A stretch of 64,000 nt of DNA, from assembly GCA_937916515.1 (NCBI GenBank), contig CALFSX010000171.1, positions 1-64,000 on the forward strand. The letters are read 5' to 3'. This document shows, piece by piece, positions 1 through 8,528 of the stretch. This DNA is from an uncultured Planctomycetaceae bacterium. Its GTDB lineage: Bacteria; Planctomycetota; Planctomycetia; Planctomycetales; Planctomycetaceae. Position 1 is the first letter of the stretch. Each line of letters starts with the position of its first letter. A program made the position numbers and the translations under genes. The notes below the pieces were generated by a model. It made no database searches. It was given only the letters and a program-made list of their open reading frames with translations, and had not been told where the DNA came from.

Positions 1-358
1 GGACTGACACCACTGAATCAAACTATCAGCACTTGCCGTGCCGAACAGTATTGCCGCCGTTCCTGATTGGTTAACCGAAATCGTTTCCGGTCCAGGCTTC
101 GTGCTGTTTCAGCGGGCTGAGCCAAGATAAGGCTGATTTGCGAACAATCAGCCCGGTTTTCTTCCGGACTTGCGTTTGGCTGGAGTTCCATGGATGCAAC
201 CACCATACTCAGCGTTTGGCACAGCGATTGAATGTGTATTGGGATAGTCGTTGGCGGCTTATTGCTGCGAAAACGAATTTTATCGTCTGGGCTGGATTCG
301 CTCGAAGCAGCGTTGCTTCTGCGTTTCAGTGATCTGTTTTGAGGAGTTTCTGGTACCG
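1..358. other. Non-coding lead-in to the first sulfatase
   Basis: No convincing gene is seen here; the short open frames lack a recognisable product or ribosome site. The one clear signal is the hairpin at 131-153, listed separately, which probably ends a transcript entering from the left. A GAGGAG ribosome-binding sequence near 341-346 belongs to the following sulfatase. Confidence 0.5.
131..161 (+). terminator. Terminator-like hairpin
   Basis: An 8-bp perfect stem (GGCTGATT at 131-138, AATCAGCC at 146-153) with a 7-nt loop is followed by CGGTTTTC. It looks like a factor-independent terminator for a gene lying left of the window. The T-tract is short, so this is moderate. Confidence 0.45.
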
Positions 359-2212
359 ATGATCTGTAGATTACGTGCTTGTGTTTTTGTGTTGTTAAGC
401 CTGGTTGCCATCAAGTCGACGTTTGCCGTTGAACGCCCGAACGTGGTGTGGTTGGTTTCCGAAGACAATTCGATTCACTTTATGAAACTGTTTCACGAAC
501 ACGGAGCGGAAACACCTCGTATCGCACAGCTTGCGGCACACGGCTTGATTTATGATCACGCTTTCTCAAACGCTCCCGTTTGCAGTGTTGCTCGTACAAC
601 GCTGGCGACGGGTTGTTATGGTCCTCGGATTGGTACTCAATATCATCGCCGATCCGTGGAGGTGCCGATGCCGGACGGTGTGCGAATGTTTCCTGAATAT
701 CTGCGAAACGCAGGTTACTATACCGCCAACAACAGAAAGACAGACTACAACGCCACTGCTGGAAAAAACGTGTGGGATGAATCGTCTGGGAAAGCTTCCT
801 GGCGTGCTCGTAAAGAAGGTCAGCCGTTTTTCTACATGGAAAGCTTCGCTGTCTGCCATGAGAGTTCGTTGCATTTTTCGCCAAAAATAATGGCGTCGGA
901 AAAAACAAGCACCGATCCTGATTCCGTTTTCGTAGCTCCATATCACCCGGACACTCCCACGTTTCGCTACACCTATGCTCGGTACTATGATCGCATGATG
1001 CAGATGGATCAGCAGATCGGTAACGTAGTTGATGAGCTGACGAAAGATGGGCTGCTGGAAGATACATTCATCTTCTATTTTGGCGACCACGGTGGAGTTC
1101 TGCCTCGTGGAAAAGGTTACGCCTATGAAAGTGGATTGCACGTGCCGCTCGTGGTGCGAGTTCCGGATAGGTGGAAGCATCTTGTTGATGCGGAAATAGG
1201 TGGTCGGCAACAGGGGTTTGTCAGCTTTGTCGACTTTGGCCCGACGGTTTTGAATCTGGCAGGTGTTGAAGTTCCTTCAGGCGTTGACGGTCAGCCATTT
1301 TTGGGTGAAGGCGTGACACAGTTGGAAGTTGATCAACGTGATGAAGCGTTTGGCTACGCAGATCGATTTGATGAAAAATATGACTTCGTTCGTACGCTTC
1401 GGAAGGGGCGTTTTGAATATGTCCGCAATTATCAACCATTCAATTCCGATGGTCTTTACAACTTTTATCGCTACAAAATGCTGGCCTATCAGGAGTGGCG
1501 GGAACTGTTCGATGCTGGCAAGCTGAATGATGTTCAGAGCCATTTTTTCAGGGCTCGACCAGCAGAGCAATTGTTCGATATTGAAGCGGATCCGCATGAA
1601 GTGAACGATCTGTCGAAGAATCCGGAATATGCGGACTCTCTGAAAACGCTGCGGGCTTCGTTAGTCGCCAGGGAGAAGGCTATGCCGGACCTGAGCTTTT
1701 ATCCTGAGAGCGTTTTAGCTGAAAAAGCGTTTGGTAATCCAGTGGCGTTTGGGCAACGAATGCAGGATGATATTGGTAAGCTTGTCGATATTGCAGACTT
1801 AAGTCTTGAGTCTTTCAATACAGCGAAAGGTCGGATCGCTGCGGCTTTGGAATCTGCTGATCCAATGACTCGATACTGGGGATTGATCGTCTGCAGTGCT
1901 CACGGGGCAGCTGCTGAAACGTTTGTCGAAAAGGCAAAGCAGATCGCGGAAAACGATGAAGTCATTCTTGTAAGAATCAGAGCTGCAGAATTCCTTGGAC
2001 TGTTGCGCGCTGCGGAGCCGCAGGCAGTGTTCGCGAAAGCTCTTCAGGAATCGGATTCCGGCATTGAAGCTGGCTTAATTCTTAATTCTGTCGCACTTTT
2101 GCGTGACGCAAAACCAGGCTACGATTTCCCCATTACGGCACAAATGCTAAAGCCGTCGGTCAGGAAGAACGACTCCGTTCAAAGACGATTGGAATATCTG
2201 TTGGTGCCGTAG
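359..2212 (+). CDS. Secreted sulfatase (heparan N-sulfatase-like)
   Basis: A 617-residue sulfatase of the alkaline-phosphatase superfamily, probably cleaving sulfate esters or sulfamates from polysaccharides outside the cytoplasm. An N-terminal signal peptide (about residues 1-22, ending TFA) precedes the core, which starts PNVVWLVSEDNS. The formylglycine site is Cys75 in CSVAR followed by TTLATG, a variant of the usual C-x-P-x-R with Val in the Pro place. The first metal-binding motif is SEDN rather than the common DD. FGDHGG near residue 240 is the second metal-binding block. A C-terminal HEAT-like helical tail follows the sulfatase fold. The frame is open upstream to 251, but 359 is preferred because the signal peptide starts there and GAGGAG lies about 12 nt upstream. 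Neighbour: the ThuA-like gene, same strand. The substrate is unknown. Confidence 0.88.
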   Translation: MICRLRACVFVLLSLVAIKSTFAVERPNVVWLVSEDNSIHFMKLFHEHGAETPRIAQLAAHGLIYDHAFSNAPVCSVARTTLATGCYGPRIGTQYHRRSVEVPMPDGVRMFPEYLRNAGYYTANNRKTDYNATAGKNVWDESSGKASWRARKEGQPFFYMESFAVCHESSLHFSPKIMASEKTSTDPDSVFVAPYHPDTPTFRYTYARYYDRMMQMDQQIGNVVDELTKDGLLEDTFIFYFGDHGGVLPRGKGYAYESGLHVPLVVRVPDRWKHLVDAEIGGRQQGFVSFVDFGPTVLNLAGVEVPSGVDGQPFLGEGVTQLEVDQRDEAFGYADRFDEKYDFVRTLRKGRFEYVRNYQPFNSDGLYNFYRYKMLAYQEWRELFDAGKLNDVQSHFFRARPAEQLFDIEADPHEVNDLSKNPEYADSLKTLRASLVAREKAMPDLSFYPESVLAEKAFGNPVAFGQRMQDDIGKLVDIADLSLESFNTAKGRIAAALESADPMTRYWGLIVCSAHGAAAETFVEKAKQIAENDEVILVRIRAAEFLGLLRAAEPQAVFAKALQESDSGIEAGLILNSVALLRDAKPGYDFPITAQMLKPSVRKNDSVQRRLEYLLVP

Positions 2213-2284
2213 TTTCAATCAGGCCGCTTGCGGGTGAGTGAGCTATTTGCCGAATGACTGTTTGTTACAGTTTGATATTGTGTT

Positions 2285-2357
2285 TTGATGAGCGACCACG
2301 GAGTGTTTCCGCAGGTTAGCTCGATTTTGGGTCAGGGGCCGCGCCCTTGTTGGAATA
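2285..2357 (+). repeat. Diverged partial copy (E) of the PR1 dispersed repeat
   Basis: The segment keeps the repeat's core (GCGACCACGGAG) and its tail (GGGTCAGGGGC, then CGCCCTTGTTGG), but most of the middle is lost or diverged. It ends 8 nt before the ATG of the ThuA-like gene, so the repeat forms that gene's leader. Better copies are at about 3612, 22786, 31279 and 53185. Confidence 0.5.
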
Positions 2358-2364
2358 ATCTACC

Positions 2365-3420
2365 ATGAAGTTGACTACTGTTTTTGCAATCATCGCCTCC
2401 GTTTGTGCAGGCAACCTGTTTGCTGATGATACTCTGGTTTTTGAAGCAAAGAACGTTCAGGGTGATGCTCCACATGCCGTGTTGATTGCGGGCGATGAAG
2501 AGTATCGAACCGAAGAAACGATGCCGATGCTGGCCAAATTGCTTAGCCAAAAGCATGGTTTCAAGTGTACGGTTTTGTTTGCGTTTGGGCCTGACGGGGC
2601 AAGCCATATCGATCCGAATAATTCGAAGGGGCTACGCGGACTTGAGGCACTGGATTCTGCTGACTTGATGATTATTGGTACTCGATTTCGTCAGCCCGAT
2701 GAAACTCAGGCGGCTCACATTGCGAAATTTCTGAACGCCGGGAAACCAGTCATTGGTATCCGAACAGCCACGCATGCGTTCAACGGCAACGGATCGTTTG
2801 GAGGCATTGGTTTTGGTGAATTTGGTCGAAAAGTGCTGGGTGAGCAATGGGTGAGTCACCATGGACATCACAAAAAAGAAGGCTGTCGCGGAGTGATTGA
2901 GGAAGCGAATGCTTCACACGCTATTCTAAACGGAGTTGCCGACGTGTTTGCTCCCAGTGACGTTTATGGTGTGACACATCTCACCGATTCAGACACCGTC
3001 CTGATGCGCGGTGCGGTTACTGAAACGCTTGATCCTGCTTCAAAGATTGTGGAAGGTGAAAAGAACGAGCCTATGCAGGCTCTGGCGTGGTTGCACACTT
3101 ACAAAACGCCCGATGGAAATGGGGAAGGACGTTCGTTTTGTACGACAGCCGGAGCGTCCGTAGACTTCGTTTCTGAAGACCTGCGACGTATCGTCGTTAA
3201 TGCCGCCTATTTCCTGTTGGATAAGGAAGTGCCCAGGAAGGCAGACGTTGATTTTGTTGATCCATACTATCCCAGTTTCTACGGTTTCATTAAGGAACAG
3301 GGATATTGGCAAAATCTTGGTCTGACAACCGACCAACTGAAGCTCGGCCATTCAACGCAAACGCCCGATCCGAAAGGCAGCCCGGAATGGAACTTCCGTC
3401 CGACTCCACCTGCAAAATAA
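2365..3420 (+). CDS. Secreted ThuA-like domain protein
   Basis: A 351-residue protein with a signal peptide (residues 1-20, ending LFA) and one ThuA-like, class I glutamine-amidotransferase-fold domain. Visible family features are the opening strand HAVLIAGDEEYRTEET, the strand DLMIIGTRFRQP, the GKPVIGIRTATHAF segment and a HHGHH histidine cluster near residue 170. ThuA-like domains are linked to trehalose or other sugar use, and in planctomycetes they often occur in secreted proteins next to sulfatases and cytochromes; the reaction is not known. The gene follows the sulfatase on the same strand by about 150 bp, so it may be co-expressed or driven from the repeat-containing leader. A strong terminator follows at 3549. 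Confidence 0.82.
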   Translation: MKLTTVFAIIASVCAGNLFADDTLVFEAKNVQGDAPHAVLIAGDEEYRTEETMPMLAKLLSQKHGFKCTVLFAFGPDGASHIDPNNSKGLRGLEALDSADLMIIGTRFRQPDETQAAHIAKFLNAGKPVIGIRTATHAFNGNGSFGGIGFGEFGRKVLGEQWVSHHGHHKKEGCRGVIEEANASHAILNGVADVFAPSDVYGVTHLTDSDTVLMRGAVTETLDPASKIVEGEKNEPMQALAWLHTYKTPDGNGEGRSFCTTAGASVDFVSEDLRRIVVNAAYFLLDKEVPRKADVDFVDPYYPSFYGFIKEQGYWQNLGLTTDQLKLGHSTQTPDPKGSPEWNFRPTPPAK

Positions 3421-3548
3421 CTGCAGTTTCGGCAAGCGTTCTTCAGCTAAATTGATTTGCATCAGTTTTTTGGTGGGGTGTCGCGGTCACTCGGTTTTGG
3501 TTAAGCGGCGGATTGCCGTACCAGTTGTTTTGGTAAGTTGAATTGATG

Positions 3549-3581
3549 CACCTCGGCGATGTTGACGCCGAGGTGTTTTTT
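3549..3581 (+). terminator. Rho-independent terminator after the ThuA-like gene
   Basis: A 10-bp perfect GC-rich stem (CACCTCGGCG at 3549-3558, CGCCGAGGTG at 3566-3575) with a 7-nt loop is followed directly by six T. It lies about 130 nt after the ThuA-like stop codon. Confidence 0.85.
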
Positions 3582-3611
3582 GTGTTGACTTTGTGCGTTT
3601 TTGAGTCTTGC

Positions 3612-3730
3612 TGAATATGATGCGCGCACGGTGCTCGCAGCGACAACGGAGCGTCTGGGCGGTTAGAGCGTTCCAAGTCTTTCTGCGTCCCATGCCACTG
3701 GGTGAAGGGCGAAGCCCTTGTTGGGGAAAC
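3612..3730 (+). repeat. PR1 dispersed repeat, copy A
   Basis: About 115 bp matching copies near 22786, 31279 and 53185. Shared blocks are GATGCGCGCACG, GCGACAACGGAGCG, a degenerate middle containing GTCCCATG, CCACTGGGT, and the tail AAGGGCGAAGCCCTTGTT. The tail is a small perfect hairpin (AAGGGC-GAA-GCCCTT). It lies between converging genes. Confidence 0.8.
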
Positions 3731-3902
3731 AGCGGCTTCTGTGCGCGGCCGCGTTTTGTGCGCGTGCCAGCGTGCGATACGGAAGAGTCAGATTGCCCGC
3801 GTGGAAGGTGAACTTCAGCAGGAAGCTTATCGCCTGCGACAGACTTCTGGTTCAATTCGTGGTGCCATCCGCATTATGTCCGGCTGTCTGCGGACAGTGC
3901 CA

Positions 3903-4802
3903 TTATCGCGTAGGGGTTGTATGGCTGGCGAATTCGATACCGCGCGACATGTTGGACACATGAGACAACATACCGTCGTAGTATGATGGAGCTGCTTTTT
4001 CCAGCAGTGGCAGAAGTTTGCCAGGGACTGTTCTTGTTTCCAGTTCGGCAAGGTAGTTAATCAGTACCTGTCGTGTCTGCTCGTTTGTGTGCAACATGAA
4101 GTGCACCCATCCCCATGATTCTGCGTAGTCCTGCTGAGTCATCTTCTGGAAGTCAGACATCTGCTCCAGTTTATACAAAGACGGTGTCCAGCCGTTGACT
4201 CGTGCTGTTTGCAGATACTTCACGTGTCCGGAATGTTCTCGCCCGACTTCTCGCCCGCGAACTTCGAAGTATTCTGCCAGTCCTTCGTCCAGCCACAACG
4301 GTACTGTGTTTAATGATGCATGCAGCAGACCGTGAGTAAATTCGTGACGCAGGTCTTCCTGTATTGTTTCGCTGTGGAATGAGTAAACTGCGAGTTCTCG
4401 ACTGGTTCCCACAAAATACGCGCGTCTGGCCGGAAGAGTTGGCCATGTGGTCTGCATGTAGTTTCGGTAAGTCTGTTCGTCTGAAAACAGATACACAACC
4501 ACCGGGTCTCTTTGCTTTGGTAACTGCAGGGCGGAGGTAATCTGCTTTTGCAGTTCTTCCAGTTCCAGCACCAGCGGCGAATCTTTCGCGATGCGGAAAT
4601 CGCTGCGGATTTCGAAGTGATCGGTTGCAGTACGATGAGAGCGTGGTTTATCAACGGAGAAGGTCTTTTGTGCCATATGACACCCGGGCAGGCAAGCAGC
4701 GATCACCAGGACGAAAAGTCGTCGCAGCAACGGGAGCTTGAATGTGTTGAGGTCCGGAGTAGGCAAATGACTCTTCCGTCGTCCGTTGACGAAATGGGAC
4801 AT
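3903..4802 (-). CDS. Lipoprotein zinc metallopeptidase-like protein (DUF1570-type)
   Basis: A 299-residue probable lipoprotein. A hydrophobic stretch around residues 27-40 ends in LPGC, a lipobox with Cys41. The active-site motif HEFTH is at 153-157, and LDEGLAEYFE (about 171-180) supplies the expected third zinc ligand Glu. This HExxH plus DEGLAE arrangement is typical of the gluzincin-like peptidase_MA/DUF1570 proteins frequent in planctomycetes, so cell-envelope proteolysis is likely; the substrate is unknown. The first Met would leave a rather long n-region, so a start nearer the hydrophobic stretch is possible. The gene is divergent from the PSD1 cytochrome gene, with about 90 bp between them. 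Confidence 0.75.
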   Translation of the reverse strand: MSHFVNGRRKSHLPTPDLNTFKLPLLRRLFVLVIAACLPGCHMAQKTFSVDKPRSHRTATDHFEIRSDFRIAKDSPLVLELEELQKQITSALQLPKQRDPVVVYLFSDEQTYRNYMQTTWPTLPARRAYFVGTSRELAVYSFHSETIQEDLRHEFTHGLLHASLNTVPLWLDEGLAEYFEVRGREVGREHSGHVKYLQTARVNGWTPSLYKLEQMSDFQKMTQQDYAESWGWVHFMLHTNEQTRQVLINYLAELETRTVPGKLLPLLEKAAPSYYDGMLSHVSNMSRGIEFASHTTPTR

Positions 4803-4895
4803 GTTTCAGGAAATGCACGAGCGACGGATGGCGCACGTTGCGTTTGGCGGAAAATCCTCAGACAATTGAGGCTTCATAATGAGGTGGGACCGACA

Positions 4896-7412
4896 ATGGT
4901 CTCAAAAATCCTGAACTCAGGCAATATCGCTCTGGTCATGCTAAATCGCCTTAAAGAACTGATGTTTAAAGCAAAAAATGGCCTCCGTAAGGCGGTTTCT
5001 GGTCCCATTCAGCTTGGTTTGCTGTGCAAGGCACTGGCGGTTTGCGTCATTTTTCTTGCGTTTTCTGACGTTTTGACGGCCTTTGGACCTCCGGATTTCA
5101 ATCGTGAAGTGCGGCCTTTGCTGTCCGATCGTTGTTTGTCCTGCCACGGCCCCGACGCAAAACACCGTGAAGCTGATCTGAGGCTGGACGATTCCGGCAG
5201 TGCCACAGCGGATCGAGGTGGATATCAGGTTGTAAAGCCCGGCGATCCGGCTCACAGCGAACTGATGCAAAGGATTACCAACTCAGACCCTGATGTTGTT
5301 ATGCCGCCGGCTCATTTGGGAAAGCAACTGAACGCATCGGAAGTTGATATCCTGCGGCGCTGGATCGAATCGGGGGCGGAATTTCGAAAGCATTGGGCTT
5401 ATGTTGAGCCTCAGAATGTACCGGCTCCCAACGTGAAGCAAATCGGCTGGGCTCACAATTGGATCGATCAGTTTATTCTGGCTCGCCTTGAGCAGGAAAG
5501 TCTTCGACCTTCGCCGGATGCTGATCCGGTGACTCTTGTTCGACGTTTGCACTTCGACCTGACTGGCCTGCCACCAAAGCCGCAGACGGTTGCTGCCTTT
5601 CTTGCGGCCCCTTCAGAAGCGGCGTATGCCAAACTTGTTGACGACCTGTTGCAAACAGACGCCTTTGCAGAGCGGCTGGCAATGTACTGGCTGGATCTGG
5701 TTCGTTTTGCCGACACAGTTGGTTACCACGGGGATCAGGATCATAACATTTCACCGTATCGCGATTGGGTGATCGACGCATTCGCCGATGGTATGCCATT
5801 TGACGAGTTCACGCGTGCTCAGTTGGCAGGAGACCTGCTTCCGGAATCAACGATCGATGACAAAATCGCGTCTGGATACAACCGACTGCTGCAGACGTCT
5901 CATGAAGGTGGCTTGCAGCCCAAAGAATACCTTTCAATCTATGCGGCAGATCGAGTTCGCAACGTTTCCGCCGTTTGGATGGGAGCGACTGTCGGCTGTG
6001 CTCAATGTCACGATCACAAGTTCGATCCCTATACAGCGAAAGATTTTTATTCCCTGGCGGCGTTCTTTGCAGACCTTGATGAAGATGGCCACTTTAAAGT
6101 TGGCACCAACGCTCTTCCTACAAAACGCCCGCCTGAGATCAAAGTTCATTCCAGACGAGAACGTGAACAGTTGTCTGAGCTTCGAGAACAAATGGCCACG
6201 CTGGACTCACAATTGAAGTTGGCTCCCGACGATGCCGGGCTGATTGAACAGCAGAAGCAAATGGGTTTTGCAATTGAAGACCTGGAACGGTCTGCTCGCC
6301 TGACCATGATCAGCGTCGCCAAAGAACCTCGAATTATGCGGCTGTTGCCCCGAGGAAACTGGATGGATGATAGTGGTGAAATAGTGAACGCGGCGATACC
6401 GGAATTCATGGGAAGTGTGGATTCCGGCGGCAAACCGCGAGCGACTCGAATTGACCTGGCAAACTGGCTTGTCGATTCAGATCACGGCGCTGGCAAACTT
6501 ACAGCGAGAGTATTCGCGAATCGGTTTTGGTATTTGATGTTCGGCAACGGGATATCACCTGTGCTTGATGATTTTGGCGGTCAAGGGATGGCCCCGGAAC
6601 ATCCGGAATTGCTGGATCAGCTGGCTTTGGAATTCGTCAAGAGCGGTTGGGATGTTCGACATGTTATTCGGCTGATCGTCAACAGCAGGACCTATCAGCA
6701 GGCATCTTACTGGACGCCCGAACTTCGACTGAAAGATCCGGGCAACGTACTTTATGCTCGACAGTCAACTTACCGATTGCCGGCTGAAGTGATTCGAGAT
6801 TCGGCTTTGGCGGTTTCTGGCCTGCTGGTCGATAAGGTTGGTGGCCCCAGTGTTAAGCCTTATCAGCCGGAAGGTTATTATCGGCATTTGAATTTTCCTG
6901 TTCGGAAATATTCGCATCACACAGATGAGCGGCAATGGCGTCGAGGATTATACGTGCACTGGCAGCGTCAATTTCTGCATCCAATGTTGAAGGCATTTGA
7001 TGCTCCATCTCGAGAAGAATGTACGGCTCAGCGTCCCCGCAGCAACACGCCTCTGGCCGCCTTGACTTTATTAAACGATCCTACTTTTCTGAAAGCCGCC
7101 AATGGATTGGCGCAGCGAATAATCAGGGAATCTTCGGCAACGACCTTTGACACAAGATTGGCGTTTGCAATGGAGGTTGTGCTTAGTCGCGAGCCGGATG
7201 AAAAAGAGGTTGCCGTGTTTAAGGAACTGTTCGAAAGTTCTTTCGCTTTTTACAGGTCTTCGCCTGATGCTGCGAACGAATTGCTGATCGCTGGCCAATC
7301 AAAAAGTAGTTCCACAGAACACCAGCCTGTATCGGATCACGTTGAAGCTGCTGCCTGGATTTCAGTCTCTCGCGCGCTATTAAATCTTGACGAAGCGATC
7401 ACACGCAACTGA
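4896..7412 (+). CDS. PSD1 / planctomycete cytochrome C protein (PSCyt1-DUF1549-DUF1553)
   Basis: An 838-residue envelope protein of a planctomycete-specific architecture. A membrane or signal segment is near 38-60. A c-type haem motif CLSCH (80-84) sits in the PSCyt1 domain, the DUF1549 (PSCyt2) region follows with LHFDLTGLPP, and a second motif CAQCH lies at 368-372. The C-terminal half is DUF1553 (PSD1), including FANRFWYLMFGNGI. The function is unproven; redox or surface-bound roles have been suggested from the haem motifs. The frame is open to 4548, but that would overlap the divergent lipoprotein gene. ATG 4896 is preceded by GAGGTGG at 4881 and gives a sensible N-terminus; 4938 is an alternative. 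The DUF1501 partner often found next to such genes is absent: a sigma factor gene on the other strand follows. Confidence 0.85.
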   Translation: MVSKILNSGNIALVMLNRLKELMFKAKNGLRKAVSGPIQLGLLCKALAVCVIFLAFSDVLTAFGPPDFNREVRPLLSDRCLSCHGPDAKHREADLRLDDSGSATADRGGYQVVKPGDPAHSELMQRITNSDPDVVMPPAHLGKQLNASEVDILRRWIESGAEFRKHWAYVEPQNVPAPNVKQIGWAHNWIDQFILARLEQESLRPSPDADPVTLVRRLHFDLTGLPPKPQTVAAFLAAPSEAAYAKLVDDLLQTDAFAERLAMYWLDLVRFADTVGYHGDQDHNISPYRDWVIDAFADGMPFDEFTRAQLAGDLLPESTIDDKIASGYNRLLQTSHEGGLQPKEYLSIYAADRVRNVSAVWMGATVGCAQCHDHKFDPYTAKDFYSLAAFFADLDEDGHFKVGTNALPTKRPPEIKVHSRREREQLSELREQMATLDSQLKLAPDDAGLIEQQKQMGFAIEDLERSARLTMISVAKEPRIMRLLPRGNWMDDSGEIVNAAIPEFMGSVDSGGKPRATRIDLANWLVDSDHGAGKLTARVFANRFWYLMFGNGISPVLDDFGGQGMAPEHPELLDQLALEFVKSGWDVRHVIRLIVNSRTYQQASYWTPELRLKDPGNVLYARQSTYRLPAEVIRDSALAVSGLLVDKVGGPSVKPYQPEGYYRHLNFPVRKYSHHTDERQWRRGLYVHWQRQFLHPMLKAFDAPSREECTAQRPRSNTPLAALTLLNDPTFLKAANGLAQRIIRESSATTFDTRLAFAMEVVLSREPDEKEVAVFKELFESSFAFYRSSPDAANELLIAGQSKSSSTEHQPVSDHVEAAAWISVSRALLNLDEAITRN

Positions 7413-7482
7413 TTCATTTTGCAGTTGGCTGATGTCAGGCCATTGTGCGACCACACTTATTGCGACGTTCGGGCTGGTTGCT

Positions 7483-8361
7483 CTATTCCGTCAGTGCAGC
7501 ATTGCCGATTTGGTTTCTGAGTGATTTTAAGGCGTGCATTTCGATTTGTCGTACTCGTTCTTTGGAGACGCCGAATTGTTTGCCGACGTCTTTGAGTGTC
7601 ATTGGGGCGTGATCATCCTGAAGACCAAAGCGAAGGCTAAGGATGGATTGCGATCTTTGGTCAAGTGTGTCAAGCAATCGGTTTACTGTCTGAACTGTTG
7701 ACTTGTGCCGGATTTCCTCTGCAGTCACGCTTTCTTTGTCTTCGGGAAGTGCGACCATGCTGGCGTTTTCTGTGGGCGTGAATCGGCTTCGGTCGCGATG
7801 GTTCCGTCGGCCGAGAGTTTGCAAAGACCGTTTGATGGCCCAGGTTGCGTACGTTGAAAAACGGAAGCCTCGCTTATAGTCAAACCCATTGACCGCACGC
7901 ATGAGCGCAGAGTTGCCTTCGCTTATGCCGTCCCAGCGAGGAATATCGAAGCGTTCTGCTTTGATTGCCAACGGGATGACAAGTCGGAGGTTGTGTTCGA
8001 TGATATGCTGAAAGTCCTGTTTGGCGAGATTCAGGTCAGCGTTGATTTGTTTTAGTTTTTTCACAGATGGACGATTGATGCTTAACGAACGTCGAAGCAT
8101 TTCAGCTCGCCATTTAAGATAGTTCATCCGTCGGAAGTAGAACTGTTCCTGCTCGGCGGTGAGCAGCGGTAAACGACATTTATCGCCCAGATAAACGCCA
8201 AGTTCGTTGTTGCTGGGACTCAGCTTTCGATTTGGCAGCGAAGCTGGAGGCGAACTTAGAATTTTTTTCTGAGCATCGGGTTTGCTGAAGTCTGTCGAGT
8301 CAATGAATTCAATTGGTGTGGTTGCGATCGTTTTCAGATCTGCAAGAGGTGTCGCAATCAT
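7483..8361 (-). CDS. RNA polymerase sigma-70 family factor (group 2/3-like)
   Basis: A 292-residue sigma factor that would direct core RNA polymerase to a promoter class. Region 2 runs about 118-190 (HNLRLVIPLA, SEGNSALMRAVNGFDYKRG, then FRFSTYATWAIKRS). Region 4 is about 225-285, with a helix-turn-helix ending GVSKERVRQIEMHALKSLR. The long acidic region 1.1 of housekeeping RpoD is missing, and the usual STYATWWIRQ is STYATWAIKR, so an alternative, stress-type role is more likely. AAGGAG lies 8 nt before the ATG. It follows the HtrA gene on the same strand, separated by a strong hairpin at 8486. No anti-sigma gene is visible next to it. Confidence 0.85.
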   Translation of the reverse strand: MIATPLADLKTIATTPIEFIDSTDFSKPDAQKKILSSPPASLPNRKLSPSNNELGVYLGDKCRLPLLTAEQEQFYFRRMNYLKWRAEMLRRSLSINRPSVKKLKQINADLNLAKQDFQHIIEHNLRLVIPLAIKAERFDIPRWDGISEGNSALMRAVNGFDYKRGFRFSTYATWAIKRSLQTLGRRNHRDRSRFTPTENASMVALPEDKESVTAEEIRHKSTVQTVNRLLDTLDQRSQSILSLRFGLQDDHAPMTLKDVGKQFGVSKERVRQIEMHALKSLRNQIGNAALTE

Positions 8362-8485
8362 TCTTAGCTCCTTAGATTTTTGAGGGGCGTTCGTTCACGG
8401 TCTGCGAGCTACTGTTGTGCTTGTTTTAGCTTGTCCGGACAGTGTCGCTGGTGTGACAACGACAAATCACGTGAGCAGCCTGTGT

Positions 8486-8511
8486 ACCGCCCGCAAAAGG
8501 TTGCGGGCGGT
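8486..8511 (-). terminator. Strong hairpin between the HtrA and sigma factor genes
   Basis: ACCGCCCGCAA (8486-8496) pairs perfectly with TTGCGGGCGGT (8501-8511) around a 4-nt loop. It lies 18 nt after the HtrA stop codon on the minus strand. No T-tract follows, so it may be an RNA-stabilising or weakly terminating hairpin. Confidence 0.55.
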
Positions 8512-8528
8512 GCAGAACATCTGGATGG

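Larger units (their letters stand above)
3421..3902. other. Convergent intergenic region with terminator and repeat
   Basis: About 480 bp between the ThuA-like gene (+) and the metallopeptidase lipoprotein gene (-). It holds the terminator at 3549-3581 and full repeat copy A at about 3612-3730. Overlapping short open frames in this stretch are artefacts of the repeat; no gene is supported. Confidence 0.6.

Noticed and set aside
4548-4895. Long upstream extension of the PSD1 cytochrome gene
   Set aside because: It would overlap the divergent lipoprotein gene by about 255 bp, and lacks a ribosome site; GAGGTGG before ATG 4896 fits better.
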